A DNA stretch of 36,282 bases from Chloroflexota bacterium (lineage in GTDB: Bacteria; Chloroflexota; Anaerolineae; CG2-30-64-16): positions 1 to 36,282 of the forward strand of contig JAPLHB010000129.1 in assembly GCA_026389845.1 (NCBI GenBank). Reading direction: 5' to 3'. Positions 19,001 to 25,961 of the stretch are shown piece after piece. Position 1 is the first letter of the stretch, and the number at the start of each line of letters is the position of its first letter. Below the pieces are notes generated by a model that saw nothing but the letters and a program-made list of their open reading frames with translations, was not told the DNA's origin and did no database searches. The translations under genes were made by a program, and so were the position numbers.

Positions 19001-19212
19001 GCGGGGGTCATCACGAGCAGGGTGTGGCGGCTGGCGGCGGCGGCGCGCTCCATGTTCACCAGGCTCGGCGCGCCCAGGTCGAAATCGCGGAAGTCCACGC
19101 AGACGCGCAGCCCCGCCGCTTCCAGCCCGGGCAGCAGCCACTCGCGCACCCAGTCTGCGTCCGCGTGGCTGTAGGAGATGAAGACGTCGTAGGGAGAAGC
19201 AGCCTCGGTCAT
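16045..19212 (-). CDS. TIR-NACHT-FGE (SUMF1/C-type-lectin fold) STAND protein, probable conflict/defence gene
   Basis: About 1055 aa. ATG 19212 is chosen because the TIR fold starts at YDVFISYSHAD; the longer frame would begin with TTG and no ribosome binding site. Domains: TIR (about 6-140) with a glutamate in SQWADFEALL (about residue 81) at the position of the NADase catalytic Glu; NACHT ATPase with Walker A GAAGCGKTT (about 259-267) and Walker B LLLDALDEVAD (about 356-366); a helical STAND region; and an FGE-sulfatase/CLec domain (about 758-1055) with MGS, RLPTEAEWERAARG, NRYPWGD, GNVWEWCSDW and LRGGSW motifs. Such NLR-like proteins are known bacterial immune ATPases, in which the TIR would deplete NAD on activation; here that role is inferred. 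The FGE fold is probably a ligand-binding rather than an enzymatic module. Oddities: a palindromic insertion at 16420-16480 and a variable-region-like C-terminus. Confidence 0.9.
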   Translation of the reverse strand: MTEAASPYDVFISYSHADADWVREWLLPGLEAAGLRVCVDFRDFDLGAPSLVNMERAAAASRHTLLVMTPAWVASQWADFEALLTQARDPAGRRRRLIPLLLQECWPPDRIAMLTYADFTQADAWDSELPRIVAAIRDKPRLSELGQELGRLFNPAEVKAYLEVVRAQCGRTETRPFRQLSELRGAPPRLSLLDAEGCSGVYVPLRFDVQSARPGQPAPPDESDLAMKAGRGQAERDLAQSDVNLAETLAAPGHLVFIGAAGCGKTTLLRLVATVLAGGDAGLARAELGLMADPLPLPVYVALRDFEHACATEPRTYPRDVDGLLRFVDDHFARSHPGRVPKGFLGRLVRAGCAWLLLDALDEVADFDHRIAVRQVIERLAGAFPGNRLLVTARVAAYAGTTARLDERFQVASVRDLTRDQWAPMVTRLYAGLEADGDRTAERTRRLIAHIDAAPLLQAMVRTPLMVWTATLIHYVDRDLPEQRAELYAAYVDVLMGERLHEEESAEPAQRLRDERWPMGDRLFYLTYAAYQAHLGAEKERGGRGREALVVVDEDDLVKRILAPRMAASMMLSGDERQVRRRAEREAAEFLAFMAERSGLLYPHAGGYSFGDHLTVQEFLAASYLVENVRSNTDEWRGFLRAYAGQSWWQEVFLLMAGSLLKQSEQARRFLLDELGRLPGDGDATAWGLAWAGRALLEIPPRRVGWHASARDELARRLLRVLSQNPPGASVTARIEAGAVLGRLGDPRFTGDLRLPDFVPIPAGVFWMGSDDAEVARLKRETDNDWSRETPRHQVELATFELARFPTTHAMFERFIAAGGYAEAGWWEEAITAGRWRDGKVTAWDGKRDRPAYWDDSHYAGLNQPVVGVTWYEAAAYCRWLTATLNDGYTYRLPTEAEWERAARGPTPTPSPSPAAAGEGSLPSPVATGEGSGMGANRYPWGDAWLDDHCNSKELRLERATPVGIFPHGASPEGVLDLAGNVWEWCSDWHAADAYRQRAGRITPNPTGPRTGDFKVLRGGSWYNDRNVVRCASRNWNYPDDRGDGNGFRVARSSR
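16057..16167 (-). other. Possible DGR variable-region-like 3' end of the FGE domain
   Basis: The segment encodes VLRGGSW through GFRVA, the CLec motif that diversity-generating retroelements mutate in known targets. Many codons here end in C with variable first two bases (TAC, GAC, AAC, GTC, TCC, GGC), as expected if AAC codons of a template had adenine-specific changes. In a GC-rich genome C-ending codons are common anyway, and no template repeat or reverse transcriptase is in the window, so this is only a candidate. Confidence 0.3.
16420..16480 (-). repeat. Two-palindrome element inserted in frame in the FGE coding sequence
   Basis: A perfect 12-bp stem (16420-16431 with 16436-16447, loop cgca) is followed by a second stem (16453-16464 with 16469-16480, one mismatch). 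Together with flanks they encode a Pro/Ser/Gly-rich stretch of about 28 residues between ERAARG and NRYPWGD, where FGE-fold proteins usually have only a few residues. REP-like elements of this type are normally intergenic. Confidence 0.7.
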
Positions 19213-19246
19213 CCCACTTTCCAGCCTTTCCTTATTTCGCAATGGC

Positions 19247-19567
19247 GCAAAATCCGCTTTTCAGCGTCTGTTATTCTGAGCGGCGTCCGTCATTCTGAGC
19301 GGCGTCTGTCATTCTGAGCGGCGTCTGTCATTCTGAGCGGCGTCTGTCATTCTGAGCGGGTTGACCCCTAATCTCTCGCGACGGCGAGCATCCAGCGAAG
19401 AATCCGTTCGCTGCGCTCAGAGCTTGTCCTGAACACAGTGAAGGAACAAGTTCTCCTTGCCGCGACGAGACCCCTTCGACTGCGCTCAGGGCAGGCTCTT
19501 CGCTGGATTCTCGCCGCAACGCACTTCACGGGACCGACCCGCCCAGGGTGACAAAAGTGGATTTTGC
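19247..19567. repeat. Interspersed MITE-like element, copy 2 (321 bp) with internal 19-bp tandem expansion
   Basis: The ends gcaaaatccgctttt (19247) and aaaagtggattttgc (to 19567) are inverted repeats with one mismatch, and the interior matches copies at 1126 and 34436. Near the left end the 19-bp unit cattctgagcggcgtctgt is tandemly repeated about five times (19272-19366), apparently by amplifying the inner end sequence. It fills most of the 404-bp gap upstream of the TIR-NACHT gene; no gene is seen there. Confidence 0.75.
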
Positions 19568-19616
19568 GGTACTGCCTTATTTCCTTGTCTACCTGTCTAC
19601 TCGTTCCCTTACCCCC

Positions 19617-20594
19617 TCATGGCGTCGGCGTCGGCGGATTGAGGGAGCGCGCCTGCATCTGCTGGATCAGCATGCCCTGGCGATAGCGCGACATGGCGGT
19701 CAGCTCCGCCTGCTTGCGCGCTTCGGCCAGCTCCCCGGCGCGCTGGAGCGCGGTAAGCGCATCCTCATACCGCCCCTGGCTCTCGTAGACGTTGGCGAGA
19801 AGGTAGTATGCCTGGGGATTCTCGGGGTCCTGCTGCAGCGCCGCCTGAAGGTCGGCCTCGGCGCTGTCGAACTGGCCCACGAGGAGATAATAAGGCGCGC
19901 GGGCCAGGCGCAGACTCAGCTCGCTTCCCAGCAGGGCCTGCGCCTTGTCGAAGCTGGCGCGGCCGGCGGCCTGGTCGCCGAGCTTCTGCTGCACCACGCC
20001 CAGCCAGAGCCAGGAATCGGCATCATCCGGCTTGGCCGCGACCGCGTCCTGAAAGTCGGCTAACGCAGCCTGGAAGTCGCCCTGCCGCTCGATCTTCTGC
20101 TGGCCGGCGGCCTGTTTGGCGAGAGCAGCCTGGAGCCTGGGGTCTACGGGGAAGAGCCGGTTGAGAATGAAGATGACGGTCGCGACCCCCACAACCAGAC
20201 CCAGGGTAATCACGGCCGCGTTGCGTAACCAGCGGAGCCGGGCAGCCCGCAACTCCTCGGCCAGATTCCACCACGCGGGCGCCATCCGATCGCCGTAGCG
20301 CGCAGCCCGCGCGCCCTGCAGGCCGCCGCGCGCCCGCATCTCACCCACCAATTGGCCGGCCTTCCTGCGCAGCGCGGCCTGGAGGGTCTCCCACCGGCCG
20401 GCCTCCGGGCGCAGATCCATGCCCGCTTCCTCGAGCTGGGGCCACAACTCGGCCACCCGATCCATGTTCTCCAGCAGCGTCAGCGCCCCCGCGCCGCTGT
20501 GGGTCAAGTTCGAAACCCGTTTTTCGCTGTCGGCCAGCAGTTCCCGCAGCTCGTCGGCGGGGGTCATTTGCTGGTCACGTAGAGCTTGAGCCAT
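19617..20594 (-). CDS. Membrane-anchored TPR-repeat protein
   Basis: 325 aa. Residues 1-120 are charged, helix-rich and presumably cytoplasmic. A single transmembrane helix lies at about 126-148 (AAVITLGLVVGVATVIFIL). The C-terminal half (about 165-315) holds TPR repeats, for example FQAALADFQDAVAAKPDDADSWLWLG and AQAYYLLANVYESQGRYEDALTALQ-type helices, so it is likely a protein-protein interaction scaffold. It ends in a short Thr-Pro tail. AGGGAA about 9 nt upstream of ATG 20594 supports the start; an internal ATG at codon 10 is an alternative. The gene is flanked by a MITE-like element on its 3' side and a heptad array on its 5' side, so it may be monocistronic. The specific function is not recognised. 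Confidence 0.8.
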   Translation of the reverse strand: MAQALRDQQMTPADELRELLADSEKRVSNLTHSGAGALTLLENMDRVAELWPQLEEAGMDLRPEAGRWETLQAALRRKAGQLVGEMRARGGLQGARAARYGDRMAPAWWNLAEELRAARLRWLRNAAVITLGLVVGVATVIFILNRLFPVDPRLQAALAKQAAGQQKIERQGDFQAALADFQDAVAAKPDDADSWLWLGVVQQKLGDQAAGRASFDKAQALLGSELSLRLARAPYYLLVGQFDSAEADLQAALQQDPENPQAYYLLANVYESQGRYEDALTALQRAGELAEARKQAELTAMSRYRQGMLIQQMQARSLNPPTPTP

Positions 20595-20631
20595 GTGTGT
20601 TGTTTCCCTGTTGATGGGATGTCAGCATACT

Positions 20632-20748
20632 GCGTGTTGCGTGTTGCGTGTTGCGTATTGCGTGTTGCGTGTTGCGCGTTGCGTGTTGCGTGTTGCGTGT
20701 TGCGTGTTGCGTGTTGCGCGTTGCGCGTTGCGTGTTGCGTGTTGCGTG
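20632..20748 (-). repeat. Heptanucleotide array upstream of the TPR gene
   Basis: About 16-17 tandem units, mainly gcgtgtt with single variants gcgtatt and gcgcgtt, between the TPR gene start (20594) and the end of the MBL-fold gene (20802). Confidence 0.9.
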
Positions 20749-20801
20749 AAAGGCGTGCATTGTACACTGCGCAATACGGACTACGCATCACGCAGCACTC
20801 G

Positions 20802-21698
20802 TCACTCCTCCCCCGCTTCCTCTGCTTCCGCCTCGGCCGCCTTTTCCTTCGCCCTGCCCGCCTTCTCCAGCTCATTCCAGATGCGGCCGATGCCTTGCTT
20901 GATCTGCGATTCGGTCTTGGACTTGGTGAGGGTGGGCACGGGGAACCAGCCGGCGACTTCGCGCAGGACGGTCTGGACGATCTCCTGCTTGGTCTTGCTC
21001 TGCCGGTAATACATGCGGACGCGGGCGCGCATGTAGCGGATGTATTCCGACATGCGATCGGTGGCCTCGCGGCCGCACACCGGCCCGCGGCCCGGCACGA
21101 TTCGATCGGCCTTGAGCTTGCGGATGTAGGTCAGCCCGTCCAGCCATTCCTTCGAGTTCGCCTGGGCCATGTAGGGATGCTGGTCCACCCAGACCGCATC
21201 GCCGACGAAAAGCAGCTTCTCCTCCGGCATCCAGACGACCGACGTAGCCGCGGTGTGCCCGCCGATGCGGATGATGCGCAGGTCGCGACCGCCGCGCACC
21301 ACGTCCAGCCGGTGGGAGAAGGTCACTTTGGGGACGATGATCTGGATGTCGGTAAACTGGGCCTGGATCTCCGGCTCCTTCTTGAACGAATCAATGACCC
21401 GTTGCTTGAAGTTGTCGCCGTAACCCTTCATGTGCTTCCAGGCCAACTCGTGGGCGATCACGGGCGTCGGCTGGAAGAACTGGTTGCCCAGGATGTGGCC
21501 GCGGTGGTGGTCGGTGTTGATGATGTAAAGGAACGGCTTGCCGCCAGAGACGCGGCGCAGCTCATCCCGAAACGCCCTGGCCTGGGAGGGCACCACCGGC
21601 GAGTCCAGCACGATGATGCCGACGTCAGTGACGATGCCCGCATAGTTGGCGCCGCGATGATCGGTTTCAACGTAGATGCCGGGAGAGATTTCGCGCAT
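20802..21698 (-). CDS. MBL-fold metallohydrolase-like protein with atypical metal motif
   Basis: 298 aa, metallo-beta-lactamase fold. The start is supported by GAGG 5 nt upstream of ATG 21698. The motif that is usually HxHxDH reads D63-H64-H65-R66-G67-H68 within IINTDHHRGHILGNQFF, so the first histidine and the aspartate are replaced by D and G. H148 (IGGHTAAT) and D167 (FVGDAVW) of the later motifs are kept. It could bind metal in a changed way or have altered activity. The C-terminal 80 or so residues are helical and very Lys/Glu-rich (ending AEAEAEEAGEE), beyond the usual MBL core. The physiological substrate is not assignable. Heptad arrays flank it on both sides. Confidence 0.82.
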   Translation of the reverse strand: MREISPGIYVETDHRGANYAGIVTDVGIIVLDSPVVPSQARAFRDELRRVSGGKPFLYIINTDHHRGHILGNQFFQPTPVIAHELAWKHMKGYGDNFKQRVIDSFKKEPEIQAQFTDIQIIVPKVTFSHRLDVVRGGRDLRIIRIGGHTAATSVVWMPEEKLLFVGDAVWVDQHPYMAQANSKEWLDGLTYIRKLKADRIVPGRGPVCGREATDRMSEYIRYMRARVRMYYRQSKTKQEIVQTVLREVAGWFPVPTLTKSKTESQIKQGIGRIWNELEKAGRAKEKAAEAEAEEAGEE

Positions 21699-21713
21699 GA
21701 GAACCTCGTGATA

Positions 21714-21812
21714 CGTGATGCGTACTGCGTACTGCGTGCTGCGTGCTGCGTGCTGCGTGCTGCGTGCTGCGTGCTGCGTGCTGCGTGCTGCGTGCTGCGT
21801 GCTGCGTGCTGC
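21714..21812 (-). repeat. Heptanucleotide array upstream of the MBL-fold gene
   Basis: Fourteen 7-bp units: cgtgatg, two cgtactg, then cgtgctg repeated. It lies immediately upstream of the MBL-fold ribosome binding site. Confidence 0.9.
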
Positions 21813-21829
21813 GCGAGTCCGTTTGGCGA

Positions 21830-21954
21830 AGCATCCTGAGCGGAACGGAGCGTTTTGTGCGGAGTGCAGTCGAAGGATGTGGCCTTGTGCTATGCCCGCT
21901 CCGCCTCCTTCGACTGCGTGGTGGGAACAACCCCACCACTCCGCCCAGGATGCT
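21830..21954. repeat. Nested palindromic element
   Basis: Outer arms agcatcctgagcgg (21830-21843) and its complement (21941-21954) have one mismatch. Inner arms of about 12 bp (21866-21877 and 21906-21917) are perfect. It shares short words (ctgagcgg, cttcgactgcg) with the MITE-like family and lies between the AlaX gene end and the heptad array. Confidence 0.6.
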
Positions 21955-21971
21955 CCGCTACGACTGAATAG

Positions 21972-23255
21972 CTACGTATTTTCTTGCATGGGCAGCGCTG
22001 CGACGGCCGCGACCAGCGCCTTGTCCAGCCCCTCGCTCGTTGGCACGCCGCCCTGCGCCCAGTCGGGGCGACCGCCGCCGCGGCCGCCCCCGGCCGCCGC
22101 GGCCGTGCGGAGCAGGCCGCCGACGTCCAGGGCCACGTCGTCGGCGCGGGTGAAGATGAGCTGCGGACGCTCGCCGGCCACGCCCAGCAAGACGACCGCG
22201 CCAGACCGGGCGCGCAACGTCTGCGCCAGCCGCTTGGCCCGCTCGAAGGGCTGCGGCACGGCCAGAGCGACCACGCGGAGCGCGCCGCGCGCCGTCGCGG
22301 CCGCCCAGAGCGCCGCGGCCGCGGACTCGACCCACTGACCCTCCAAGTCAGCCAGCTCCTTGCGCACGGCCTTGTGCTCCGCGGTCAGCCGATCAACCAC
22401 TTCTGCCAGCTCGTGCTGCCCCACAGTGAACCGGCCGGCCAGTCCCTCGGCCAACGCTTGCAGACGAGCGTAGTCGGCGCGGGCGCGACCGCCGCACAGG
22501 AAGGCGATCCGCGTCTCGGCCCCCCGCCGCTCGGCGCCGACGACCTTGACCAGCCCGACCTGGCTGGTGTTGGCGACGTGGGTTCCACCGCACGCCGACC
22601 AGTCGCAGCCGGCCACCTCCACCACGCGGATTTGCCCCGTCACCTTCGGCGGCCGGCGGAGGGGCAGAGCTGCCACGTCGGCCTCAGCGTAGAACGTCGC
22701 GGTGACGGGCAGGGCCGCATCAATCACCGCGTTGGCGGCTGCCTCGGCGTCGGCCAGTGCGCCGGGAGGCAGGTCAACGCGGTTTAGGTCAATGCTGCAC
22801 GCGGTCGCGCCCAGGTGAAACGCGACAGTCTCGGCCTGATGCGTTTCGATGAACGCTTCGGAGAGAATATGCTGGCCGGTGTGCTGCTGCATGTGGTCGA
22901 AGCGGCGGGGCCAGTCGAGCGCGCCGGCTATTGTATCGCCCGTCAGTTCTGCCTCAAGAACAGCAGAGCGGGCTCCCACGCCCGACGCCCCGGCGGCATG
23001 GGAGCCGCCTCCGCTATCGTCGGGAATCGCGGCGCCGCCCAGCACGTGCCAGACCAGGCCATCCTCGGCGACGACGTCCACGACAGGAACGCCGTTCAAC
23101 GTTCCCGTGTCGTTCGGCTGCCCGCCGCCGGTCGGGTAGAACGCCGTGCGGTCGAGCGCAACCGCCGGTCTGCCGTCCGCCGTCCGGCCGGCGATCACGC
23201 GGGCGGTGAAGGCGCGGAGGTAAGGGTCTTGGAAGTAGAGTCGGTCGGTGTTCAT
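21972..23255 (-). CDS. alaX: Alanyl-tRNA editing protein AlaX-L (AlaRS editing domain plus DHHA1)
   Basis: 427-aa free-standing homologue of the AlaRS editing half; it hydrolyses mischarged Ser- or Gly-tRNA(Ala) in the cytoplasm. The N-terminal beta-barrel contains TAFYPTGGGQPNDTG (about 38-51). Zinc-binding HxxxH is H125-H129 in HMQQHTGQH and CxxxH is C222-H226 in CGGTH. A long helical linker leads to a DHHA1-type C-terminal domain with a GGGRGGGRPDWAQGG motif. There is no aminoacylation domain. ATG 23255 is chosen by homology. The frame stays open 51 codons upstream only because it passes through a heptad array (periodic NTQHATR peptide), and the start has a weak GGAA-type ribosome binding site. 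The neighbouring glgA is unrelated in function. Confidence 0.92.
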   Translation of the reverse strand: MNTDRLYFQDPYLRAFTARVIAGRTADGRPAVALDRTAFYPTGGGQPNDTGTLNGVPVVDVVAEDGLVWHVLGGAAIPDDSGGGSHAAGASGVGARSAVLEAELTGDTIAGALDWPRRFDHMQQHTGQHILSEAFIETHQAETVAFHLGATACSIDLNRVDLPPGALADAEAAANAVIDAALPVTATFYAEADVAALPLRRPPKVTGQIRVVEVAGCDWSACGGTHVANTSQVGLVKVVGAERRGAETRIAFLCGGRARADYARLQALAEGLAGRFTVGQHELAEVVDRLTAEHKAVRKELADLEGQWVESAAAALWAAATARGALRVVALAVPQPFERAKRLAQTLRARSGAVVLLGVAGERPQLIFTRADDVALDVGGLLRTAAAAGGGRGGGRPDWAQGGVPTSEGLDKALVAAVAALPMQENT

Positions 23256-23264
23256 TAGATTCCA

Positions 23265-23358
23265 TGCTGCGTGCTGCGTGTTGCGTGTTGCGTGCTGCGT
23301 GCTGCGTGTTGCGTGTTGCGTGTTGCGTGTTGCGTGTTGCGTGTTGCGTATTGCGTGA
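23265..23358 (-). repeat. Heptanucleotide array upstream of alaX
   Basis: About 13 units mixing tgctgcg and tgttgcg, beginning 10 bp from the alaX start codon and filling the gap to the end of glgA. Confidence 0.9.
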
Positions 23359-23404
23359 TCGTCGGCGAGAAGTTCGCTGCAATTCACGGAGCACGCTTCA
23401 CGTT

Positions 23405-24931
23405 TCACGCCTTTCGTTTCAGAACCGCGTAATCATCCAGACTCCGCGCCGCTTGCCGCTTCACGGCCAGGGCGCGGAAGTAAAGATCAACGTATTTCTC
23501 GGCCGAGCGCGTCCACGAAAAATCGGCGGACATGCAGCGGCGGACGAGTTGGCGCCAGACGTCGCGGTGGCGGTAGGTCTCGACGGCCCGCACGAGCGCG
23601 GTGTAGAGCGCCATCGCGTCGTACTGGGCGAAGCTGAAGCCGTTGCCCCCACCGGTCTCCGGGCTGAAATCCGTCACCGTGTCGGCCAGGCCGCCGACGG
23701 CGTGGACGACCGGCACGCAGCCATAGTGCATGGCGACCATCTGGTTCAGGCCGCACGGCTCGAAGCGCGACGGCATCAGGAAGACGTCGGCCGAGGCGTA
23801 GATGCGCTGCTCCAGCCGCCGGTTGAAGGTCAGGAAGACCTTCACCTGATCGCCGTAGCGGGTCGCCAGGGCGTTGAGCAGGTCGTGATAGCGCGCCTCG
23901 CCCGTGCCCATCACCACGAGCTGGCAACCCAACTGGCGCAGCAGTGGATCAACGATCGCCGCGATCAGATCCAAGCCCTTCTGGTCAATCAGCCGCGAGA
24001 CGACACCGATCAGCGGCACGTCGGCGCGGACGGGCAGTCCCACTTCCGCCTGCAAGGCCGCCTTGTTGGCCGGCCGCCGTTCCAGGCTGTTGAGGTCGAA
24101 CTGCGCTTCGACGTGTGGATCGGTCGCCGGGTTGTACAGCTCAGTGTCAATCCCATTCAGGATGCCGAACAGACGGTCACGACGGTCGCGCAGGATCGGG
24201 TCGAGCCGCTGGCCGAACTCCGGCGTGAGGATTTCGCGGGCGTAGGTCTCGCTGACGGTGTTGATGATGTCGGCGAAGAGCAGGCCGCGCGCCATCATAT
24301 CCACCACCTCGTTCAGGTCGGGCGCCACGTCGGGGTGGGCGATGAAACCCAGGTCGGTCAGCCCGGCGATCTCCAGGATGCGGTAGCCGAAGATGCCCTG
24401 GTATTCCAGGTTGTGCGCGGTGTAGAGCGTGGCCGTGCCCGCAAAGAAGGGATCGTCCCGATAAACGGTCTTGAGCCAATTGGGGATCAGCGCCGTGTGC
24501 CACTCGTTGCAGTGGATCACGTCCGGCCGCCAGTCGAGCGCCCGGCACGTTTCGAGCGCGGCGCGCGCGAAGAAGATGAACCGCTCCGCGTCGTCCGGGT
24601 ACATGTAGATGCCCTGGCGGTCGAAGTAGCGACCGCTGTCCACGAAGTAAACCGGCGTCTGCCCCGCCCCCGCGCCGATGCTGCCCTGCCAGATCGCGGC
24701 CGGCTCCGTGCGCTCGTCCATTGGCACGACGACGGCATCCAGCAGCGGCTGCAACCCGAACTTCGCTACCTCAACCCGGCCGTAGCGCGGCATGACCACG
24801 CGGATGTCGTGCCCGAGCGCCCGGATCGCCTTCGGCAGCGCGCCGGCTACATCAGCCAGGCCGCCCGTCTTGGCGAACGGGACGACTTCGGCGGAGAGAT
24901 AGAGGATGTTCAACGGTTGTGGGTTGGTCAT
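23405..24931 (-). CDS. glgA: Glycogen synthase (ADP-glucose type, GT5)
   Basis: 508 aa, within the normal size for GlgA. It transfers glucose from ADP-glucose to the non-reducing end of alpha-1,4-glucan. The N-terminus ILYLSAEVVPFAKTGGLADV carries the K-T-G-G-L nucleotide-sugar motif (K21). DVIHCNEWHTALIP and TAHNLEYQGIFG are typical of the GT5 N-terminal domain. The C-terminal GT-B part has a region reading PLIGVVSRLIDQKGLDLI and the retaining-enzyme signature SRFEPCGLNQMVAMHYG followed by GGLADTV. ATG 24931 fits the family start. No Shine-Dalgarno sequence is visible because a 7-bp array abuts the codon. No other glycogen genes are in the window. Confidence 0.95.
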   Translation of the reverse strand: MTNPQPLNILYLSAEVVPFAKTGGLADVAGALPKAIRALGHDIRVVMPRYGRVEVAKFGLQPLLDAVVVPMDERTEPAAIWQGSIGAGAGQTPVYFVDSGRYFDRQGIYMYPDDAERFIFFARAALETCRALDWRPDVIHCNEWHTALIPNWLKTVYRDDPFFAGTATLYTAHNLEYQGIFGYRILEIAGLTDLGFIAHPDVAPDLNEVVDMMARGLLFADIINTVSETYAREILTPEFGQRLDPILRDRRDRLFGILNGIDTELYNPATDPHVEAQFDLNSLERRPANKAALQAEVGLPVRADVPLIGVVSRLIDQKGLDLIAAIVDPLLRQLGCQLVVMGTGEARYHDLLNALATRYGDQVKVFLTFNRRLEQRIYASADVFLMPSRFEPCGLNQMVAMHYGCVPVVHAVGGLADTVTDFSPETGGGNGFSFAQYDAMALYTALVRAVETYRHRDVWRQLVRRCMSADFSWTRSAEKYVDLYFRALAVKRQAARSLDDYAVLKRKA

Positions 24932-24933
24932 GG

Positions 24934-25035
24934 TGGCAGATGGCAGATGGCAGATGGCAGATGGCAAATGGCAAATGGCAAATGGCAAATGGCAAATGGC
25001 AAATGGCAAATGGCAAATGGCAGATAGCAGATGGC
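24934..25035 (-). repeat. Heptanucleotide array abutting the glgA start codon
   Basis: About 14 units of agatggc or aaatggc start 2 bp from the glgA ATG and leave no room for a separate ribosome binding site. Blocks of agatggc flank a central block of aaatggc, suggesting internal amplification. Confidence 0.9.
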
Positions 25036-25074
25036 AAAAAGCAAGCTGCGGCCAGCCAGTTGGCCGACCGCAGC
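25036..25074 (-). terminator. Hairpin plus U tract between the ABC ATPase gene and glgA
   Basis: On the minus strand gctgcgg (25068-25074) pairs with ccgcagc (25045-25051), with further inner pairing, and is followed by TTGCTTTTTG. It may end the riboswitch-controlled operon or, since a promoter-like sequence lies just before it, act as an attenuator in the glgA leader. Confidence 0.55.
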
Positions 25075-25076
25075 GT

Positions 25077-25105
25077 ATGCTAACACAGATCGAGGGAAAA
25101 ATCAA
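25077..25105 (-). promoter_or_regulatory. glgA: Possible sigma-70-type promoter for glgA
   Basis: On the minus strand TTGATT (25100-25105) and TAGCAT (25077-25082) are separated by 17 nt. The -10 is only a partial match, and the U-tract hairpin lies directly downstream. Confidence 0.35.
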
Positions 25106-25123
25106 CCGAAAACGGGACCTGAT

Positions 25124-25193
25124 ATCACGCATCACGCAACACGCATCACGCAACACGCATCACGCAACACGCATCACGCATCACGCATCACGC
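25124..25193 (-). repeat. Heptanucleotide array downstream of the ABC ATPase gene
   Basis: Exactly ten 7-bp units, ATCACGC partly alternating with AACACGC, beginning 8 bp after the ATPase stop codon. Confidence 0.9.
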
Positions 25194-25201
25194 ACCCTGT
25201 C

Positions 25202-25957
25202 TCAATCCACAATCTCGTCCCGCACCGCCCGCGCCAGGCGGATGAAGTCGGCATCCGAGGTGTTGCGCGGACGGGCGAAGGGGACAGTGAACTCTGCGCG
25301 CACGCGACCGGGGCGAGGCGAGAGCACCAGCACACGATCGGCCAGGAAGAGCGCCTCGCCGATGCTGTGCGTCACCATGACCACCGTCGGCCGGCGCAGG
25401 TCCCAGATGCGCAGCAACTCGTCGTTCATGCGCTCGCGGGTCAGCGCATCCAGCGAGCCGAACGGCTCGTCCAACAGGAGCACGCTCGGCTCGGGGATGA
25501 GTGCACGCGCCAGCGCCACCCGCTGTTGCATCCCGCCGGAGAGCTGGTTGGGATAGGCGCCGGCGAAGCCATCCAACCCCACCAGGGAGATCCATTTGCG
25601 CGCCAACGCTTCGGCTTCGGCTTTCTGCGAGTGAACCTCCAGCGGCAGGGTAATGTTCCGCAACACCGTCCGCCACGGCATCAAATTGGCCTTTTGGAAG
25701 ACCAAGCCGATCTCTCGCCGCGGCGCAGTCAACGGCTCGCCGGCCAGAAGCACCTGGCCGGCGATGGGCCGTTCCAGTCCGCTCAACAGGCGCAACAGCG
25801 TGCTCTTGCCGCACCCCGACGGCCCGACGATCGCCAGAAACTCCCCTTCCGCGACCGCCAGCGATAGCCCATCCAACGCCAACAGTGCCGCGCGCTGAGG
25901 ATCGAGGAAGGTTTTGCGGAGGGAGAGAGCTTCGAGAAGGTATCCCAATTGCACCAT
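25202..25957 (-). CDS. ABC transporter ATP-binding protein, NitT/TauT type
   Basis: About 251 aa; the cytoplasmic ATPase of an importer. Walker A GPSGCGKST (about 45-53), Q-loop in LVFQKANLMPW, signature LSGGMQQR (about 139-146), Walker B VLLLDEPFGSLD (about 159-170) and the H-loop in VTHSIGEA are all intact. Sequence style matches the SsuB/TauB/ThiZ group. ATG 25957 lies 4 bp after the stop of the upstream binding-protein gene and leaves the usual short N-terminus; longer in-frame starts at 25981 and 26008 would overlap that gene and have no better ribosome binding site. It is therefore translationally linked to the RibY-like gene and probably energises flavin (or flavin-precursor) uptake. 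No permease gene follows; glgA is next. Confidence 0.9.
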   Translation of the reverse strand: MVQLGYLLEALSLRKTFLDPQRAALLALDGLSLAVAEGEFLAIVGPSGCGKSTLLRLLSGLERPIAGQVLLAGEPLTAPRREIGLVFQKANLMPWRTVLRNITLPLEVHSQKAEAEALARKWISLVGLDGFAGAYPNQLSGGMQQRVALARALIPEPSVLLLDEPFGSLDALTRERMNDELLRIWDLRRPTVVMVTHSIGEALFLADRVLVLSPRPGRVRAEFTVPFARPRNTSDADFIRLARAVRDEIVD

Positions 25958-25961
25958 CTCA

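Noticed and set aside
16639..19317. 892-codon plus-strand open frame over the TIR-NACHT gene
   Set aside because: It is antisense to a clear multidomain protein and shows no domain or signal of its own.
20632..20748. CRISPR array
   Set aside because: Units are 7 bp with no spacers and no cas genes are nearby; these are simple tandem repeats.
23256..23408. N-terminal extension of AlaX through the heptads
   Set aside because: The extension encodes only periodic NTQHATR-like peptide; the family start is at 23255.
23264..25027. 587-codon plus-strand open frame over glgA
   Set aside because: It is antisense to a canonical glycogen synthase; its ends are periodic peptides read from heptad repeats.
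24932..25156. N-terminal extension of GlgA
   Set aside because: It is translated repeat sequence; GlgA homology starts at the ATG 24931 region.
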